A stretch of DNA of 64,000 bases from an uncultured Verrucomicrobiales bacterium (GCA_937891465.1 CALAHF010000204.1:22757-86756), one strand, 5' to 3'; counted from the stretch's first letter, positions 36,213 to 45,059 are shown. Numbers and translations are program-made. Notes: generated by a model not told the origin, from the sequence alone.

Positions 36213-37622
36213 TTACAGCTTATCCAATAGGGCGCTAGCGAAGCTGAGAACCAGAAAGAAGCCGCACATGTCAGTCACGGTGGTTAAAATCGGACCAGAA
36301 GCAAGAGCGGGATCGACCTTGAATCGTTTTAAGAGCAGGGGCACTAAACCTCCGAGGCTGACGGAAATGATCGTATTCAACATCAAGGCTCCGCCAACGA
36401 CAAGTCCCAGCCAGACATTGTCTTTCCAGATTCCGGCGATGAGTCCGAGCACAATTCCGAGGACAAACCCGTTGATGAGGCCGACGAGGCTTTCTTTATG
36501 AAACACTCGCCATACTTCCGATGGGCGAATGAGGCCGAGCGAGAGTTCGCGGATGGAAACGGCCACAGCCTGATTTCCCGAACAACCGCTCATGTCTGAA
36601 ATGATGGGCAGGAAAACGGCGAGAACGATGACGGCTTGCAACGTGTCTTGAAACTGAGCAATGACGCTAGCTGCAAGAAGGTTGAGCAGAATGTTCGGCG
36701 CGAGGAAGGCAAGGCGACGAAGTGAGCGGACTTTCAACGGAAGCGAGCGCAATTCTTCACCTCCAATAATACCCGAGAATTTCAGGAAGGTGCTGCTGGC
36801 TCGTCGTTCTTTGGCTGATTCGACCGCTTCGGTGTCGAGCACGCCGACCAGTTTGTTTGTAATGTGATGAACAACGGGAACGCCGAGAAAGTGATGATCG
36901 TCGAAAAAATCGGTCATCGTCTCCAAGTCCGCATCCGTTTTCAGAAACAGCGGATTTTGAATCATGAGCTGACTGAGGTGCTCTTCGTGGTTAGAAAGCA
37001 CCAAATTTCGCAGCTGCAAAACTCCGCGTAACTCTCCGTTCTTCCTGGTTACATAGGCGTAAAGCACGTCGTATTTCGCGTATTTTTCGCGGTTTAGCTC
37101 CAATTCCTGAAAAACTTCGCGGACAGTTTGGGTTTCGTGAAAGGAGAGGATGTCGGGCGACATGAGAGCACCAGCGGTGTCGGGCTCAAAGTGGATCATC
37201 TCGCGGGTGATATCGGCCTCTTCCTTCGATAAGTTATCGAGAATGGCTTCGGCACCAGCTGCCGGCATATCACGGAGCAATTCGGCGCTCTGTTCATTGG
37301 GAAGCTCATGAACAATGGACGCCGCATTTTCCGGTGTCAGCACTTCCATCAAATCCGACGCCTGGGATTCCGGCAAATCCTCCACCACGTCGGCAGCATC
37401 TTTTGGATTGAGGAGTGTCAAAATTTCCACCCGATCCTGTTCAGATACACGCGAAATCAAGCGAGCTGTCTCAACTGGAGAAAGGGGCGCGATTGCATCG
37501 GCCACCGCCTGGTGGTCGCCAATTTCAATCGAATCGTGGATTTGACGCCACAAGCCGGATTCAGAATTGAGATCGGTTTCGGAATCTGATAAATGATTGG
37601 AATCTATTGGTGAATTCTCCAT
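36213..37622 (-). CDS. mgtE: MgtE magnesium transporter
   Basis: I took the ATG at 37622 (MENSPIDSN), which gives 469 residues; an ATG at 37670 would add 16 that do not look conserved. The order is N-domain of helical repeats (LLNPKDAADVVEDLPESQAS, LTPENAASIVHELPNEQ), CBS pair (LMSPDILSFHETQTVREVFQ, LMIQNPLFLKTDADLETMTD) and a five-helix pore domain (VIVLAVFLPIISDMSGCSGN, then QAVAVSIRELSLGLI). It is the Mg2+ channel/transporter in the inner membrane, closed by Mg2+ binding to its N/CBS domains. No M-box riboswitch can be seen in the roughly 140 bp upstream. Confidence 0.93.
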   Translation of the reverse strand: MENSPIDSNHLSDSETDLNSESGLWRQIHDSIEIGDHQAVADAIAPLSPVETARLISRVSEQDRVEILTLLNPKDAADVVEDLPESQASDLMEVLTPENAASIVHELPNEQSAELLRDMPAAGAEAILDNLSKEEADITREMIHFEPDTAGALMSPDILSFHETQTVREVFQELELNREKYAKYDVLYAYVTRKNGELRGVLQLRNLVLSNHEEHLSQLMIQNPLFLKTDADLETMTDFFDDHHFLGVPVVHHITNKLVGVLDTEAVESAKERRASSTFLKFSGIIGGEELRSLPLKVRSLRRLAFLAPNILLNLLAASVIAQFQDTLQAVIVLAVFLPIISDMSGCSGNQAVAVSIRELSLGLIRPSEVWRVFHKESLVGLINGFVLGIVLGLIAGIWKDNVWLGLVVGGALMLNTIISVSLGGLVPLLLKRFKVDPALASGPILTTVTDMCGFFLVLSFASALLDKL

Positions 37623-37761
37623 ACTAAAAAAATGAGCACACGTTGATGGTTCTATGGACTTCGGGTCCAAAGGATTTAATCCCCTTTTGATAGATTTGAC
37701 TTTTTTGCGATAACCAGCTTAGAATCCGGCCTTATCTCTACGGAGACACCCTGAAAAACTT

Positions 37762-38226
37762 ATGAAATTCCCTACTATTTTTGCTGTCCTCGCACTTTCC
37801 ACGATGACTGCACTCGCACAGGAAACGCCACCGGTATCAGCCGCACCGGCAAAAGCGCTCTCGCCGAAACAACAAATCACCGGTTTTTACGCTTTATGCA
37901 AAGACAACCGTGCGGCGGAAGGTCTCCAGGAAATGCTTTCATCCAACCCGGTTGTGCAGGGAAATGACGTGACTCGTGTCGCGCAGGCGTTCGGCCAGCT
38001 CGTTTCTCAAATGGGACCGTTTGTTGATTTTGAATTCAACAAAGAAACCCAAATTTCAAAACGCACGGTGGTGATTCGCTGCATTGCTCATTTCGAGCGT
38101 CAGCCGTTCACCAATGAATATACCTTCTACGATCCAGGCAATGGAGACTGGCGCCTCGTTCACCTTCGCTACGATGCGAATCTAGCTTCGATGTTTCTTG
38201 AAGATTTGGCGCCTCCTAAAAAGTAG
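37762..38226 (+). CDS. Exported protein of unknown function, 154 residues
   Basis: Signal peptide KFPTIFAVLALSTMTALA, cleaved near residue 20. A short Ala/Pro linker is followed by an alpha/beta domain with GFYALCKDNRAAEGLQEML, FVDFEFNKETQISKRTVVIR and NEYTFYDPGNGDWRLVHLRY. The fold looks like a small nuclear-transport-factor-2 or DUF3887-like domain, which is a guess. A strong rho-independent terminator lies about 95 bp downstream (38319-38353), with a worn palindromic element between. Confidence 0.65.
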   Translation: MKFPTIFAVLALSTMTALAQETPPVSAAPAKALSPKQQITGFYALCKDNRAAEGLQEMLSSNPVVQGNDVTRVAQAFGQLVSQMGPFVDFEFNKETQISKRTVVIRCIAHFERQPFTNEYTFYDPGNGDWRLVHLRYDANLASMFLEDLAPPKK

Positions 38227-38247
38227 TGATCGCACAGCCTCACGTTT

Positions 38248-38286
38248 CGATCGAATAGGCTCTTTTCGTCGATCCGATCTTGATCG
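38248..38286. repeat. Palindromic element, copy G, degenerate
   Basis: The left half CGATCGAATAGG and the centre TTTTCGTCGATC match the family, but the right arm is shortened and changed (GATCTTGATCG). It begins 22 bases after the stop of the gene at 37762. Confidence 0.6.
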
Positions 38287-38318
38287 GCTTTCTTAAACCG
38301 ATTCCAGGCCTTTTTATA

Positions 38319-38353
38319 AGCGGTTTCCCGAATTACGGGAAACCGCTTTTTTT
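38319..38353 (+). terminator. Rho-independent terminator
   Basis: A perfect stem (AAGCGGTTTCCCG / CGGGAAACCGCTT) with loop AATTA is followed by a run of T on the + strand. It closes the gene at 37762-38226. Confidence 0.92.
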
Positions 38354-38541
38354 ATGGTTAATGGGATACTTTTTTGTACAGTTATTTAATTTATAAAAAA
38401 TATCAATAACACTTGAATAATATGACCACTCTGCTACCCTCATTTACTAGAATTGTGATAATTTATAGCCATATTCGTTGAATTTAAGCCTGTTAGGCGT
38501 TTAACGGTTCTCCACAAAAAACTGAAGTCCCCACTAACGTC

Positions 38542-40728
38542 ATGTCATTTTCATTTCGAAATATGTTCTCAAAGGATGATGAAAACGCATCCAACGACGC
38601 TGGAGCTTCGAATCCGGATGATCAGCAACCTTTTATAAACCCCCGGCAATACACCGGTGACGGTAACTTTCAGGCGATGTTCGATCATTCATCCGGCAAC
38701 GCACAAGCAGGTATGCCAATGGAAGGTGGGGCGGGAGCCGATCCTCGCGGTGTTAGTCTGATGGGGCAGATGCCTGCCGCGGCGGCTCCGGGAATTAAAC
38801 AGCATTATTTAGCGAGTGAGCTTTTGGCGTTTATCCCTCCAGCGATTGCTCCCCAGGCGGGGATCCCCATGGAGCAAACGATCGCGATTGGACTTCCTGC
38901 TGATGGTTCTACCGACGTGCGTCTTTCGACTATTTGTGCGGCATGTCCGCAATTGTTTGCGGTGGAAATCACTCCGTTGAACGATTCGGTGATTACGTTG
39001 CCTCCGCGATTGGCTGCTGCTCCGCAACCACAGGCAGCTCCCCAGGCCAGTGGTATGGATTTAGCCAGCATGCGGGCAAATACGGGCGGTTCACTGGTTG
39101 CAAACAATCCTTTCGCAGGTGCGGCTCAAAGCCCAATTCACCCCCAAAACACGGGTGCCCCGGCTGCCGGGCCTCCTCAGGCACCTGCCGCAGCGGCAAG
39201 TCCGTTTGGTGCTCCGCCTGCAGAGCCAACGGGGACTCCTTCTCAATTTGGATTTCCGGAACCGCCGGCGGCAGCTGCCCCGGATGCGCAATCTGCTTTC
39301 AGTCCTTTTGGCGCTCCACCTCAAGCCGCGCCCATGCCTCAACCGGCGCCTACGCCAGCAGATCAGTCAGGCGCTACCCCGACGGTAGGTTTTTCCGCGA
39401 TTGGGCCGATCCCTGATTCGAACGAAGGTGGTGGTAACATCTTCGGTCCAACGCCGCAGGCGGATTCTATTTTCCCTGCTGGAAATCCATTCGATGAGCC
39501 TGCTGCGGCCGCTCCCGCTTCGCCGCCGCAAGCTGAATCGCCGGCCAATCCATTTGGTGAAAGTGGGGCTTTTGGTGCGCCTGCTTCGGCGGCGGCTCGA
39601 TTTGCGACTCCTGAGGCCAACCCGTTCGATTCCTCAGCGAGTTATTCGACCATTTTTTCAGAGAAAGCTCAAGAAGATGAACAAAAGGAGGTTCCCGGTA
39701 TTTTCGGTTCTCCTGTAGCACCAGACCAGGCGGTGCCAGCTCAGGCAGTAGTCGCTTTTGAGCCAGTGAATGCTCCTGCTCCTCAAGCCGAACTTCCGAC
39801 GATTGATGAGGCGTTGCCTCCGCAAGCAGCTGGTTCGCCTAATCCGTTTGCGCAATTTGAGGCATCCCCTGCTTCTGAGCAGCCAAATCCATTTGGGCAA
39901 CTGGATGCCGCGCCGATCGCTGAACAGCCTAGCTTTGAGGATGCATTGCCGCATCAATCAATCGAAAGTCCAACACCTCCTTTTGGACAGCCTGCCGCAA
40001 CCAGTTTTGAGCCGCCGACTGTTGCCCCCGAAGCTGCCAACCTGCAGCTTTCTCCGTTTCATTCACCTGAAGCGCCTGCTGAAATGCCGGCGCCAGCTGC
40101 TGCTCCTCCTGCCGAGATATCTGCGTTCGATGCAGGTGAGTCCGATAGTTTCGATGATCTTTCTCCGTTTACGGCAGCGGTAGGGGCTCGGAATTCCTTT
40201 TTTGACGAAATTTCAAACTCTGAACCAGCTTCGAGGGCAGAAGTTCAGGGAACTGCTCCAATCCCGGAAGATCCCAAAGCTACTGCTTCTCCTGCTCCAG
40301 AAGCAGCGCCCGTTCCAGAGATGGTGCCTGCTCCCTTCGATTCGGTGGTCAAGAACGTTGAGTTGAGGGCAGTGTTTGGGACGAATGAGGAGTTCACTCC
40401 CGAAAGTGTTGCAGTGAAAATCGTTGGTATCGATGGCATTGCGACCTGCGCAGTTCAATCGGGTGCGGCAACCAGTCAAGCGGTGCGAGCAGGTCAGCCG
40501 ACGATGGCGCTTTCGCAGATTAAAAGTCTCTCGGAGAGTGCGAAGCAAATTGCTGCGCTCAGCGGTGTGGCGGACGCATGTGCATTCACGATCCACACTG
40601 ACAAAGGGTTGATTTCCATTTTTTCACATGAATCCGCAACTGTTTTCGTTCGGCATCTCTCCGGCGAATTCGATCCCGGTGTTCGCGAAAAACTCATGCT
40701 CATCACTCGCGGTGTGGCCAGTCTCTGA
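38542..40728 (+). CDS. Disordered Pro/Ala-rich protein with C-terminal roadblock/LC7-like domain
   Basis: 728 residues, no signal peptide. The N-terminus is acidic and disordered. A small folded region about 90-155 reads YLASELLAFIPPAI, TIAIGLPADGSTDVRLSTI. A long Ala/Pro/Gln-rich linker (about 155-600) carries a spaced series of NPF or SPF motifs (NNPFAG, SPFGAP twice, NPFDEP, NPFGES, NPFDSS, NPFAQF, NPFGQL, SPFHSP, SPFTAA). The last 120 residues (VAVKIVGIDGIATCAVQSGA, TIHTDKGLISIFSHESATVF) fit the roadblock/LC7 fold, which binds Ras-like GTPases. The MglA-like GTPase gene follows 76 bp downstream, so this is a likely partner. Confidence 0.65.
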   Translation: MSFSFRNMFSKDDENASNDAGASNPDDQQPFINPRQYTGDGNFQAMFDHSSGNAQAGMPMEGGAGADPRGVSLMGQMPAAAAPGIKQHYLASELLAFIPPAIAPQAGIPMEQTIAIGLPADGSTDVRLSTICAACPQLFAVEITPLNDSVITLPPRLAAAPQPQAAPQASGMDLASMRANTGGSLVANNPFAGAAQSPIHPQNTGAPAAGPPQAPAAAASPFGAPPAEPTGTPSQFGFPEPPAAAAPDAQSAFSPFGAPPQAAPMPQPAPTPADQSGATPTVGFSAIGPIPDSNEGGGNIFGPTPQADSIFPAGNPFDEPAAAAPASPPQAESPANPFGESGAFGAPASAAARFATPEANPFDSSASYSTIFSEKAQEDEQKEVPGIFGSPVAPDQAVPAQAVVAFEPVNAPAPQAELPTIDEALPPQAAGSPNPFAQFEASPASEQPNPFGQLDAAPIAEQPSFEDALPHQSIESPTPPFGQPAATSFEPPTVAPEAANLQLSPFHSPEAPAEMPAPAAAPPAEISAFDAGESDSFDDLSPFTAAVGARNSFFDEISNSEPASRAEVQGTAPIPEDPKATASPAPEAAPVPEMVPAPFDSVVKNVELRAVFGTNEEFTPESVAVKIVGIDGIATCAVQSGAATSQAVRAGQPTMALSQIKSLSESAKQIAALSGVADACAFTIHTDKGLISIFSHESATVFVRHLSGEFDPGVREKLMLITRGVASL

Positions 40729-40804
40729 CAGAGACCAGTCCGCCGATATTTTTGAGCACTCAGAAACTCGAAACCAAACCCTATAGACTAAAAACTTTCC
40801 CATT

Positions 40805-41497
40805 ATGATCGTTAATCACGACACCAAAGAAGCTCAGTTTAAAATCGTCTATTGCGGCACTCCGTTTGGCGGGAAAACGACGAATTTGAACTACATATAC
40901 GGTCAGTTGGGTCCCGGTCTTCGGGGGGGGCTTGTTTCGATCGCAACCAATCAGGATCGCACGTTGTTCTTCGATTTTTTGCCGGTAAATGCGACTGAAA
41001 TCGGCGGGTATCAGACTAGGTTTCAGCTGTATACCGTTCCCAGTCAGCGTGTTTATGCAAATACCCGGGAAGTGGTCCTTACGGGGGTTGATGGAATCGT
41101 TTTTGTGGCTGATTCCGATCCAGAGCGTCAAAGCGAAAATCGTGAAGCCTACTCAGCAATGTTGAGTGCGTTGGCTCATCATGGTCTGGATCAAGAGTCC
41201 GTTCCAATTACTATTCAGTTCAATAAGCGAGATCTGGACGATGCGATAGCTCCCGAGGATATGGATGAATCGCTCGCGGTCACCTGCGCGAGTTTTCTTG
41301 CCTGTGCCACCACTGGTTATCAGGTTTTTGCCACGTTGGATCATGTCACTCAGGCTGTTTTGAAAAAATTTCACGAATCTCAAACCTCAATTGAAGGACG
41401 CGACGCTTCGGCTGCGAGACCTGCGCCGATGAGTGCCGTTCCGCGCGATGTTGAGCCATTATCTCCGGACGCGGATCAGGTTGTGTTGACTTCCTGA
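40805..41497 (+). CDS. MglA-like small GTPase
   Basis: 230 residues. The P-loop is GTPFGGKTT (about 18-26) in the context KIVYCGTPFGGKTTNLNYIY. The switch region is FQLYTVPSQRVYANTREVVL followed by GVDGIVFVADSDPE, the MglA-family signature. The guanine-specificity motif is NKRD (140-143). The C-terminal 40 residues are a polar extension beyond the usual 195-residue length. In Myxococcus, MglA sets the leading pole and activates the gliding motor, with the roadblock protein MglB as its GTPase activator. Here two roadblock proteins flank it and TolQ/TolR-type genes follow, so a role in polarity or in gating a proton-driven motor is a fair inference. Confidence 0.85.
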   Translation: MIVNHDTKEAQFKIVYCGTPFGGKTTNLNYIYGQLGPGLRGGLVSIATNQDRTLFFDFLPVNATEIGGYQTRFQLYTVPSQRVYANTREVVLTGVDGIVFVADSDPERQSENREAYSAMLSALAHHGLDQESVPITIQFNKRDLDDAIAPEDMDESLAVTCASFLACATTGYQVFATLDHVTQAVLKKFHESQTSIEGRDASAARPAPMSAVPRDVEPLSPDADQVVLTS

Positions 41498-41566
41498 AGG
41501 GTTGGGCCTGTGCAAAGTTACTGTTTCAAATCCTGAATTCTTCTGTAAAGTCACCATTTAAACCTC

Positions 41567-42598
41567 GTGTCCGACCAAACCGCAGCCGCAAATCTCGAAA
41601 TTACCACCGCTCTTGCAGAAGCTGCGGAGGACCTCCTTCGTGATTTTGCCGAAAATGCCGAACTGGAAGTGGCACTTGTCGTTGATCACAGCGGCGGGCT
41701 CATTGCCGGGATTTCGGCGGATGACGAGGTCAGTGTGGAAACCGTTGGGGCGTTGGTTGCCGGCACCATTGGTTCGATCCGTGCATTGGGCAAAGCCGTT
41801 GGAGAAACCAAGGCGCTCGAGAGTATGCATCACGGCGAGGAGACGACGATTTACCTTCGTGAGCTTAATGAGCGCTTTATCATAGTGGGATCTGCCGAGT
41901 CAGGAGTGCCTGCAGGAATTATCCGAGAGGTCGGAGCTCGTATTTCGAAACCGCTATTGGCAGTGTTGCTTGGCGAGGAAATTGTCGAAGCGTCCGATTC
42001 TGAAGAGGTTGACTTCAAAGATGAGGCAGCAGAAGAGGTTGAAGACGAAAATCAGATTGAATTGACTGATACTTCAGATCCGTATCACGAATTGCCGGAA
42101 GACGCCGAAGAGGAGGAAAACAGTGCCGGCGAAGAGCAGAAGCTGCCGATTCCACCACTCGTAGTCGATTCGCCATTCGAATTCGTTGATGACGACGATT
42201 TAGATGAAGAGGAGGGGGTTGCGGCCGACGGAATGGTTTTTGAGATCGGAGTCGATGACGGCTCTGATTCTCAGGATGTCGAAGATGCGGACGTTGATGA
42301 CAGTGACGACGAAACGGGAGTTGCCGCTCCATTTATCGTTGCGCCAATGATTCCAACTTCGGATCAGATGAAAATCGAGATAGAAGAAGATGCGACGACT
42401 TCAGTTGCAGTGATCACGACGCCAATTGCTACAGACATCGTTAAAAAGAAAGAAGTTTCAGCACCAGCTCCTAAGGAAGCTACTCCAGCGGCATCTGAAT
42501 CAACAGATTCGGATGATGTGGAGGAAGAAATCGAAGACTCCAACGATGATGATGACGAACCCGTTGGAGGACCTCGTTATGTTTTTGAAATTGAATGA
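41567..42598 (+). CDS. Roadblock/LC7 domain protein with acidic tail
   Basis: Starts at GTG 41567. Residues about 15-125 form a roadblock/LC7 domain (AELEVALVVDHSGGLIAGIS, SIRALGKAVGETKALESMHH, RFIIVGSAESGVPAGIIREV). It resembles MglB. The remaining 215 residues are an unusually acidic, disordered tail (VDFKDEAAEEVEDENQIE, FEFVDDDDLDEEEGV). The first roadblock gene and the GTPase lie just upstream in the same direction, so this is the second candidate regulator of the MglA-like protein. The ExbB/TolQ gene follows 116 bp downstream. Confidence 0.8.
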   Translation: MSDQTAAANLEITTALAEAAEDLLRDFAENAELEVALVVDHSGGLIAGISADDEVSVETVGALVAGTIGSIRALGKAVGETKALESMHHGEETTIYLRELNERFIIVGSAESGVPAGIIREVGARISKPLLAVLLGEEIVEASDSEEVDFKDEAAEEVEDENQIELTDTSDPYHELPEDAEEEENSAGEEQKLPIPPLVVDSPFEFVDDDDLDEEEGVAADGMVFEIGVDDGSDSQDVEDADVDDSDDETGVAAPFIVAPMIPTSDQMKIEIEEDATTSVAVITTPIATDIVKKKEVSAPAPKEATPAASESTDSDDVEEEIEDSNDDDDEPVGGPRYVFEIE

Positions 42599-42714
42599 AA
42601 TTTCAAAAACAGGATTGGATCAATTTTCTATCGTGGAATAATTTGTGCGGGAGCCACGAATGTGCGTATAATTCGGAGTTCTGGTAATAATACCTCTCCT
42701 CTCTCATCTTTTTT

Positions 42715-43440
42715 ATGGACTTGATTACAAAAGGCGGACCTCTTATTTGGCTGCTCCTTGGTTGTTCCATCATTGCAATCGCAATTTTCTTCGAGCGATT
42801 GTTCTACTTTCATCGTGCAAAAATCGACGTCGGTGATTTCCTTCACGGACTCCGAAACCTCATTCGCAACCGTGCGTATTCTGAAGCAATGCACGAATGC
42901 GCAGGCACCCCGGGGCCTGTTGCTCGCGTGATTCACTCTGCGGTTCGCCGTTATTCACAGCCTCGTTCGGAGCTGAAAGAAATCGTTCAGGAAAGCGGCC
43001 AGCTGGAAGTTCCCAAATTGGAAAAATATCTCGCCGTGCTTCTTTCCGTTGCGTATGTGGCACCACTTATTGGATTACTGGGAACCGTTCTGGGCTTGGT
43101 GGACACCTTTGTCCAAATCAATGCCACCGGCGGATTTTCGACGGTGGCTGAAATTTCGAAAGGGCTCTATGAAAGTCTAATTTCCTCGGCAGCGGGAATG
43201 ATGGTCGCTATTCCAGCCTTCGTTTTTTACGCCTGCTTGCGGGCATATGCCACGACCCTGATGCATGATATGGAAAGCGCCGGGATCGAGATTGTGAATA
43301 CGATTTGTGATTTGAGGGATGCGCCGAGCGATATTATTGCAATGCGTCCTGACAAGCCGGAGGATGGCGCAAATTTGGGAGTGCTTCCAGATGCAGGTGC
43401 TTCTAAGACTTCTGACGATTCGAACGTAAAGGAGTCGTGA
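42715..43440 (+). CDS. MotA/TolQ/ExbB-type proton channel protein
   Basis: 241 residues with the usual three-helix plan: helix 1 LIWLLLGCSIIAIAIFFERL, helix 2 LLSVAYVAPLIGLLGTVLGL, helix 3 LISSAAGMMVAIPAFVFYAC. The conserved stretch GLLGTVLGLVDTFVQINATG leads into the channel helix. These proteins form the pentameric stator that, with an ExbD/TolR dimer, couples proton flow to work at the cell envelope (TonB or Tol systems, or the Agl gliding motor). Its last 4 bases overlap the next start (GTGA), so the pair is translationally coupled. Confidence 0.9.
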   Translation: MDLITKGGPLIWLLLGCSIIAIAIFFERLFYFHRAKIDVGDFLHGLRNLIRNRAYSEAMHECAGTPGPVARVIHSAVRRYSQPRSELKEIVQESGQLEVPKLEKYLAVLLSVAYVAPLIGLLGTVLGLVDTFVQINATGGFSTVAEISKGLYESLISSAAGMMVAIPAFVFYACLRAYATTLMHDMESAGIEIVNTICDLRDAPSDIIAMRPDKPEDGANLGVLPDAGASKTSDDSNVKES

Positions 43441-43844
43441 AATTAGAGTCGACATTGCCGGAACGCGCCGGTTTTCTCTACACCGCACCCTTGTTGGATG
43501 CAGTGCTATTGCTGCTTATTTTCTTCCTTTTAGGCTCCAGCTTTATTCTGAAATCCGGAGTGGCGATAGAATTGCCAGCGTCCACTTCCAGCCTGCCGGT
43601 GGCAGAGCGCTCTCACGTCATTACTGTTGCACCGGGAGAACTGGCTCAACTGTATTTTGATGAAGATCGAGTTTCCTACGAGGAACTCGATGAACGGCTT
43701 TTGAAATCTGCTGAAGAAGTCCGCCACGTTATCATCCTTGGTGATTTGCGGTCCGACTATGGCACGGTCATGGAAATTTCCCAAATCGCGCTGAAACACG
43801 GTTACAATGTGGCTTTGGGAACTCAAAGTGGAGAGCAGCTGTGA
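43437..43844 (+). CDS. ExbD/TolR-type proton channel protein
   Basis: GTG start inside the ExbB stop. 135 residues: short cytoplasmic N-terminus (KLESTLPERAGFLYTAPLLD), one helix (AVLLLLIFFLLGSSFIL) with the Asp just before it in the place of the proton-carrying residue, and a periplasmic domain (ITVAPGELAQLYFDEDRVSY, VIILGDLRSDYGTVMEISQI). It has the ExbD/TolR layout and partners the protein just upstream. The stop overlaps the next gene's start (GTGA). Confidence 0.85.
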   Translation: MKLESTLPERAGFLYTAPLLDAVLLLLIFFLLGSSFILKSGVAIELPASTSSLPVAERSHVITVAPGELAQLYFDEDRVSYEELDERLLKSAEEVRHVIILGDLRSDYGTVMEISQIALKHGYNVALGTQSGEQL

Positions 43845-44287
43845 AAAATCAATTGCCGGACGAGGAAAATGGTGGCCTGATTTTTGCCTGGCGCCACCGT
43901 CAAAAAGCCGTCCTCCAAATGTCGGTTTTCTTCATCGTTTCACTCGTACTCCACTTTGGAGGATTCTACCTGTTTCAGGTGGTTTATCCTTCAGCAGGCA
44001 AAGTCGAGCCGGTTCCCGATAAACTCACGATTCTTGATCCGGAAAATCCCGCTGTCCGCATGCTGATGAGCAAAGTTCAAGACCGCGTGGTCTTCCTTCG
44101 GCCGGCGTCAGAAGGGGTCAACGTTCGGACTTCACTGGATGATTATTCCATTCAATTCGTGCCGCTGTTTTCAGATCGAGAGCCGAACGTAAAACTCAAA
44201 TTTCCGGCAAAAGCTCTCGGCTTAACCGCTGGAGAGCCAGAAGTCGAAGAGGTTCCAAGGAGCGAAGCAGTGGAGGACGCGAAATAG
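43841..44287 (+). CDS. Single-pass membrane protein in TonB-like position
   Basis: GTG start overlapping the ExbD stop. 148 residues: basic cytoplasmic N-terminus (FAWRHRQKAVLQ), one helix (MSVFFIVSLVLHFGGFYLFQ) containing a Ser and a His as TonB's anchor helix does, and a soluble periplasmic part. No TonB C-terminal domain or Pro-rich spacer is present. Its coupling to ExbB/ExbD suggests a mechanical partner of the channel, in place of TonB or TolA. That is inference from position and the helix. Confidence 0.6.
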   Translation: MKNQLPDEENGGLIFAWRHRQKAVLQMSVFFIVSLVLHFGGFYLFQVVYPSAGKVEPVPDKLTILDPENPAVRMLMSKVQDRVVFLRPASEGVNVRTSLDDYSIQFVPLFSDREPNVKLKFPAKALGLTAGEPEVEEVPRSEAVEDAK

Positions 44288-44291
44288 AACC

Positions 44292-44531
44292 ATGTTCCGC
44301 GTAGACCTCGATAGCCTGATTGTTGCTTACCTCGTGATCCTGCTTGGGGGACTCGCTTTGGTATGGATTGCTGCGGAAATCTTCCAGCGAGGCCGCGACA
44401 AACGGCGGCGAAAAAACTTCGTGATTTGCAGTATCTGCGAACACACTTTTGAAGATACCAGTGGTAAAGAGTTGGTCAGTTGTCCCGGTTGCGGTGCTCT
44501 GAACGAGCGTGACGCCATTCACGAAATCTAA
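44292..44531 (+). CDS. Small membrane protein with zinc ribbon
   Basis: 79 residues. One N-terminal helix (SLIVAYLVILLGGLALVWIA) is followed by a basic stretch (GRDKRRRKN) and a cytoplasmic zinc ribbon with two Cys pairs (CSIC at 46-49 and CPGC at 64-67). It begins 4 bases after the previous stop and is the last gene of the block. A role in assembly or regulation of the upstream complex is possible but unsupported. Confidence 0.7.
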   Translation: MFRVDLDSLIVAYLVILLGGLALVWIAAEIFQRGRDKRRRKNFVICSICEHTFEDTSGKELVSCPGCGALNERDAIHEI

Positions 44532-44551
44532 CGGAAACGCATCCGGGAGCC

Positions 44552-44848
44552 TTATTCCGGCAGGGTATCCAGTGCTTTGCTGTAGCCTGCTCGTGCGCCT
44601 TCCAAATCACCTGAAGCACTTCGTTGACCCGCGCGAATTGCTGCCTCATCGGCAGATCGAATCCGCTCCTGACGACGAACGATCTCCCGCCCAGCGATAC
44701 TCGAAATCGGATTCTCCGGAATCACCATTCGATTGGGCGTAGCGGGTTTCGTTGACCGCGAGGCGGAAGTGGACTTGATGCTTTCGCATCCAACGAACAG
44801 CAAGAGCAGAGCGAAGAATGGAAGCAGAAAACAAAGGCGATGAATCAT
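44552..44848 (-). CDS. Small lipoprotein with TPR-like end
   Basis: 98 residues. The N-terminus is a lipoprotein signal (PFFALLLLFVGC, lipidated Cys21). A Ser/Pro-rich linker follows, then a short helix pair (ERIRSADEAAIRAGQRSASG, DLEGARAGYSKALDTLPE) with the pattern of one TPR repeat. It converges on the zinc-ribbon gene, 20 bp apart. The function is unknown. Confidence 0.65.
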   Translation of the reverse strand: MIHRLCFLLPFFALLLLFVGCESIKSTSASRSTKPATPNRMVIPENPISSIAGREIVRRQERIRSADEAAIRAGQRSASGDLEGARAGYSKALDTLPE

Positions 44849-44950
44849 ATTAGAACGGGATACGTCTAAAAACGTGCTCGTTTTTGTTCAAAAATGCAAA
44901 CCAACATGCCTGCCGGGGACCGAAATTCCTGACAGGCTCCCTTGGTTTGA

Positions 44951-44976
44951 GAATCAACACCTTTCGGTGTTGATTC
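44951..44976. other. Perfect inverted repeat, 11-bp arms
   Basis: GAATCAACACC and GGTGTTGATTC flank TTTC. There is no T-run on either side, so it is not a standard terminator. It lies 84 bp upstream of the GTG at 45060 and 103 bp upstream of the divergent gene start at 44848, so an operator or mRNA leader hairpin is possible. Confidence 0.55.
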
Positions 44977-45059
44977 GAAACCGCGAAAAGCAATTTTGAT
45001 GCCCGAAGCGCCAACAGACGTCGATTGATTTCCCGAGTCGCTTGTGAGAGCCTTGTTTT

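Larger units (their letters stand above)
38227..38541. other. Intergenic stretch with terminator and worn element
   Basis: 315 bp. It holds element G (38248-38286), a terminator (38319-38353) and then about 180 AT-rich bases before the roadblock/MglA block. The AT-rich part is the natural place for that block's promoter, but I cannot assign -35 and -10 boxes with confidence. Confidence 0.6.

Noticed and set aside
37623..37761. M-box riboswitch upstream of mgtE
   Set aside because: The roughly 140-bp leader shows no recognisable conserved core.
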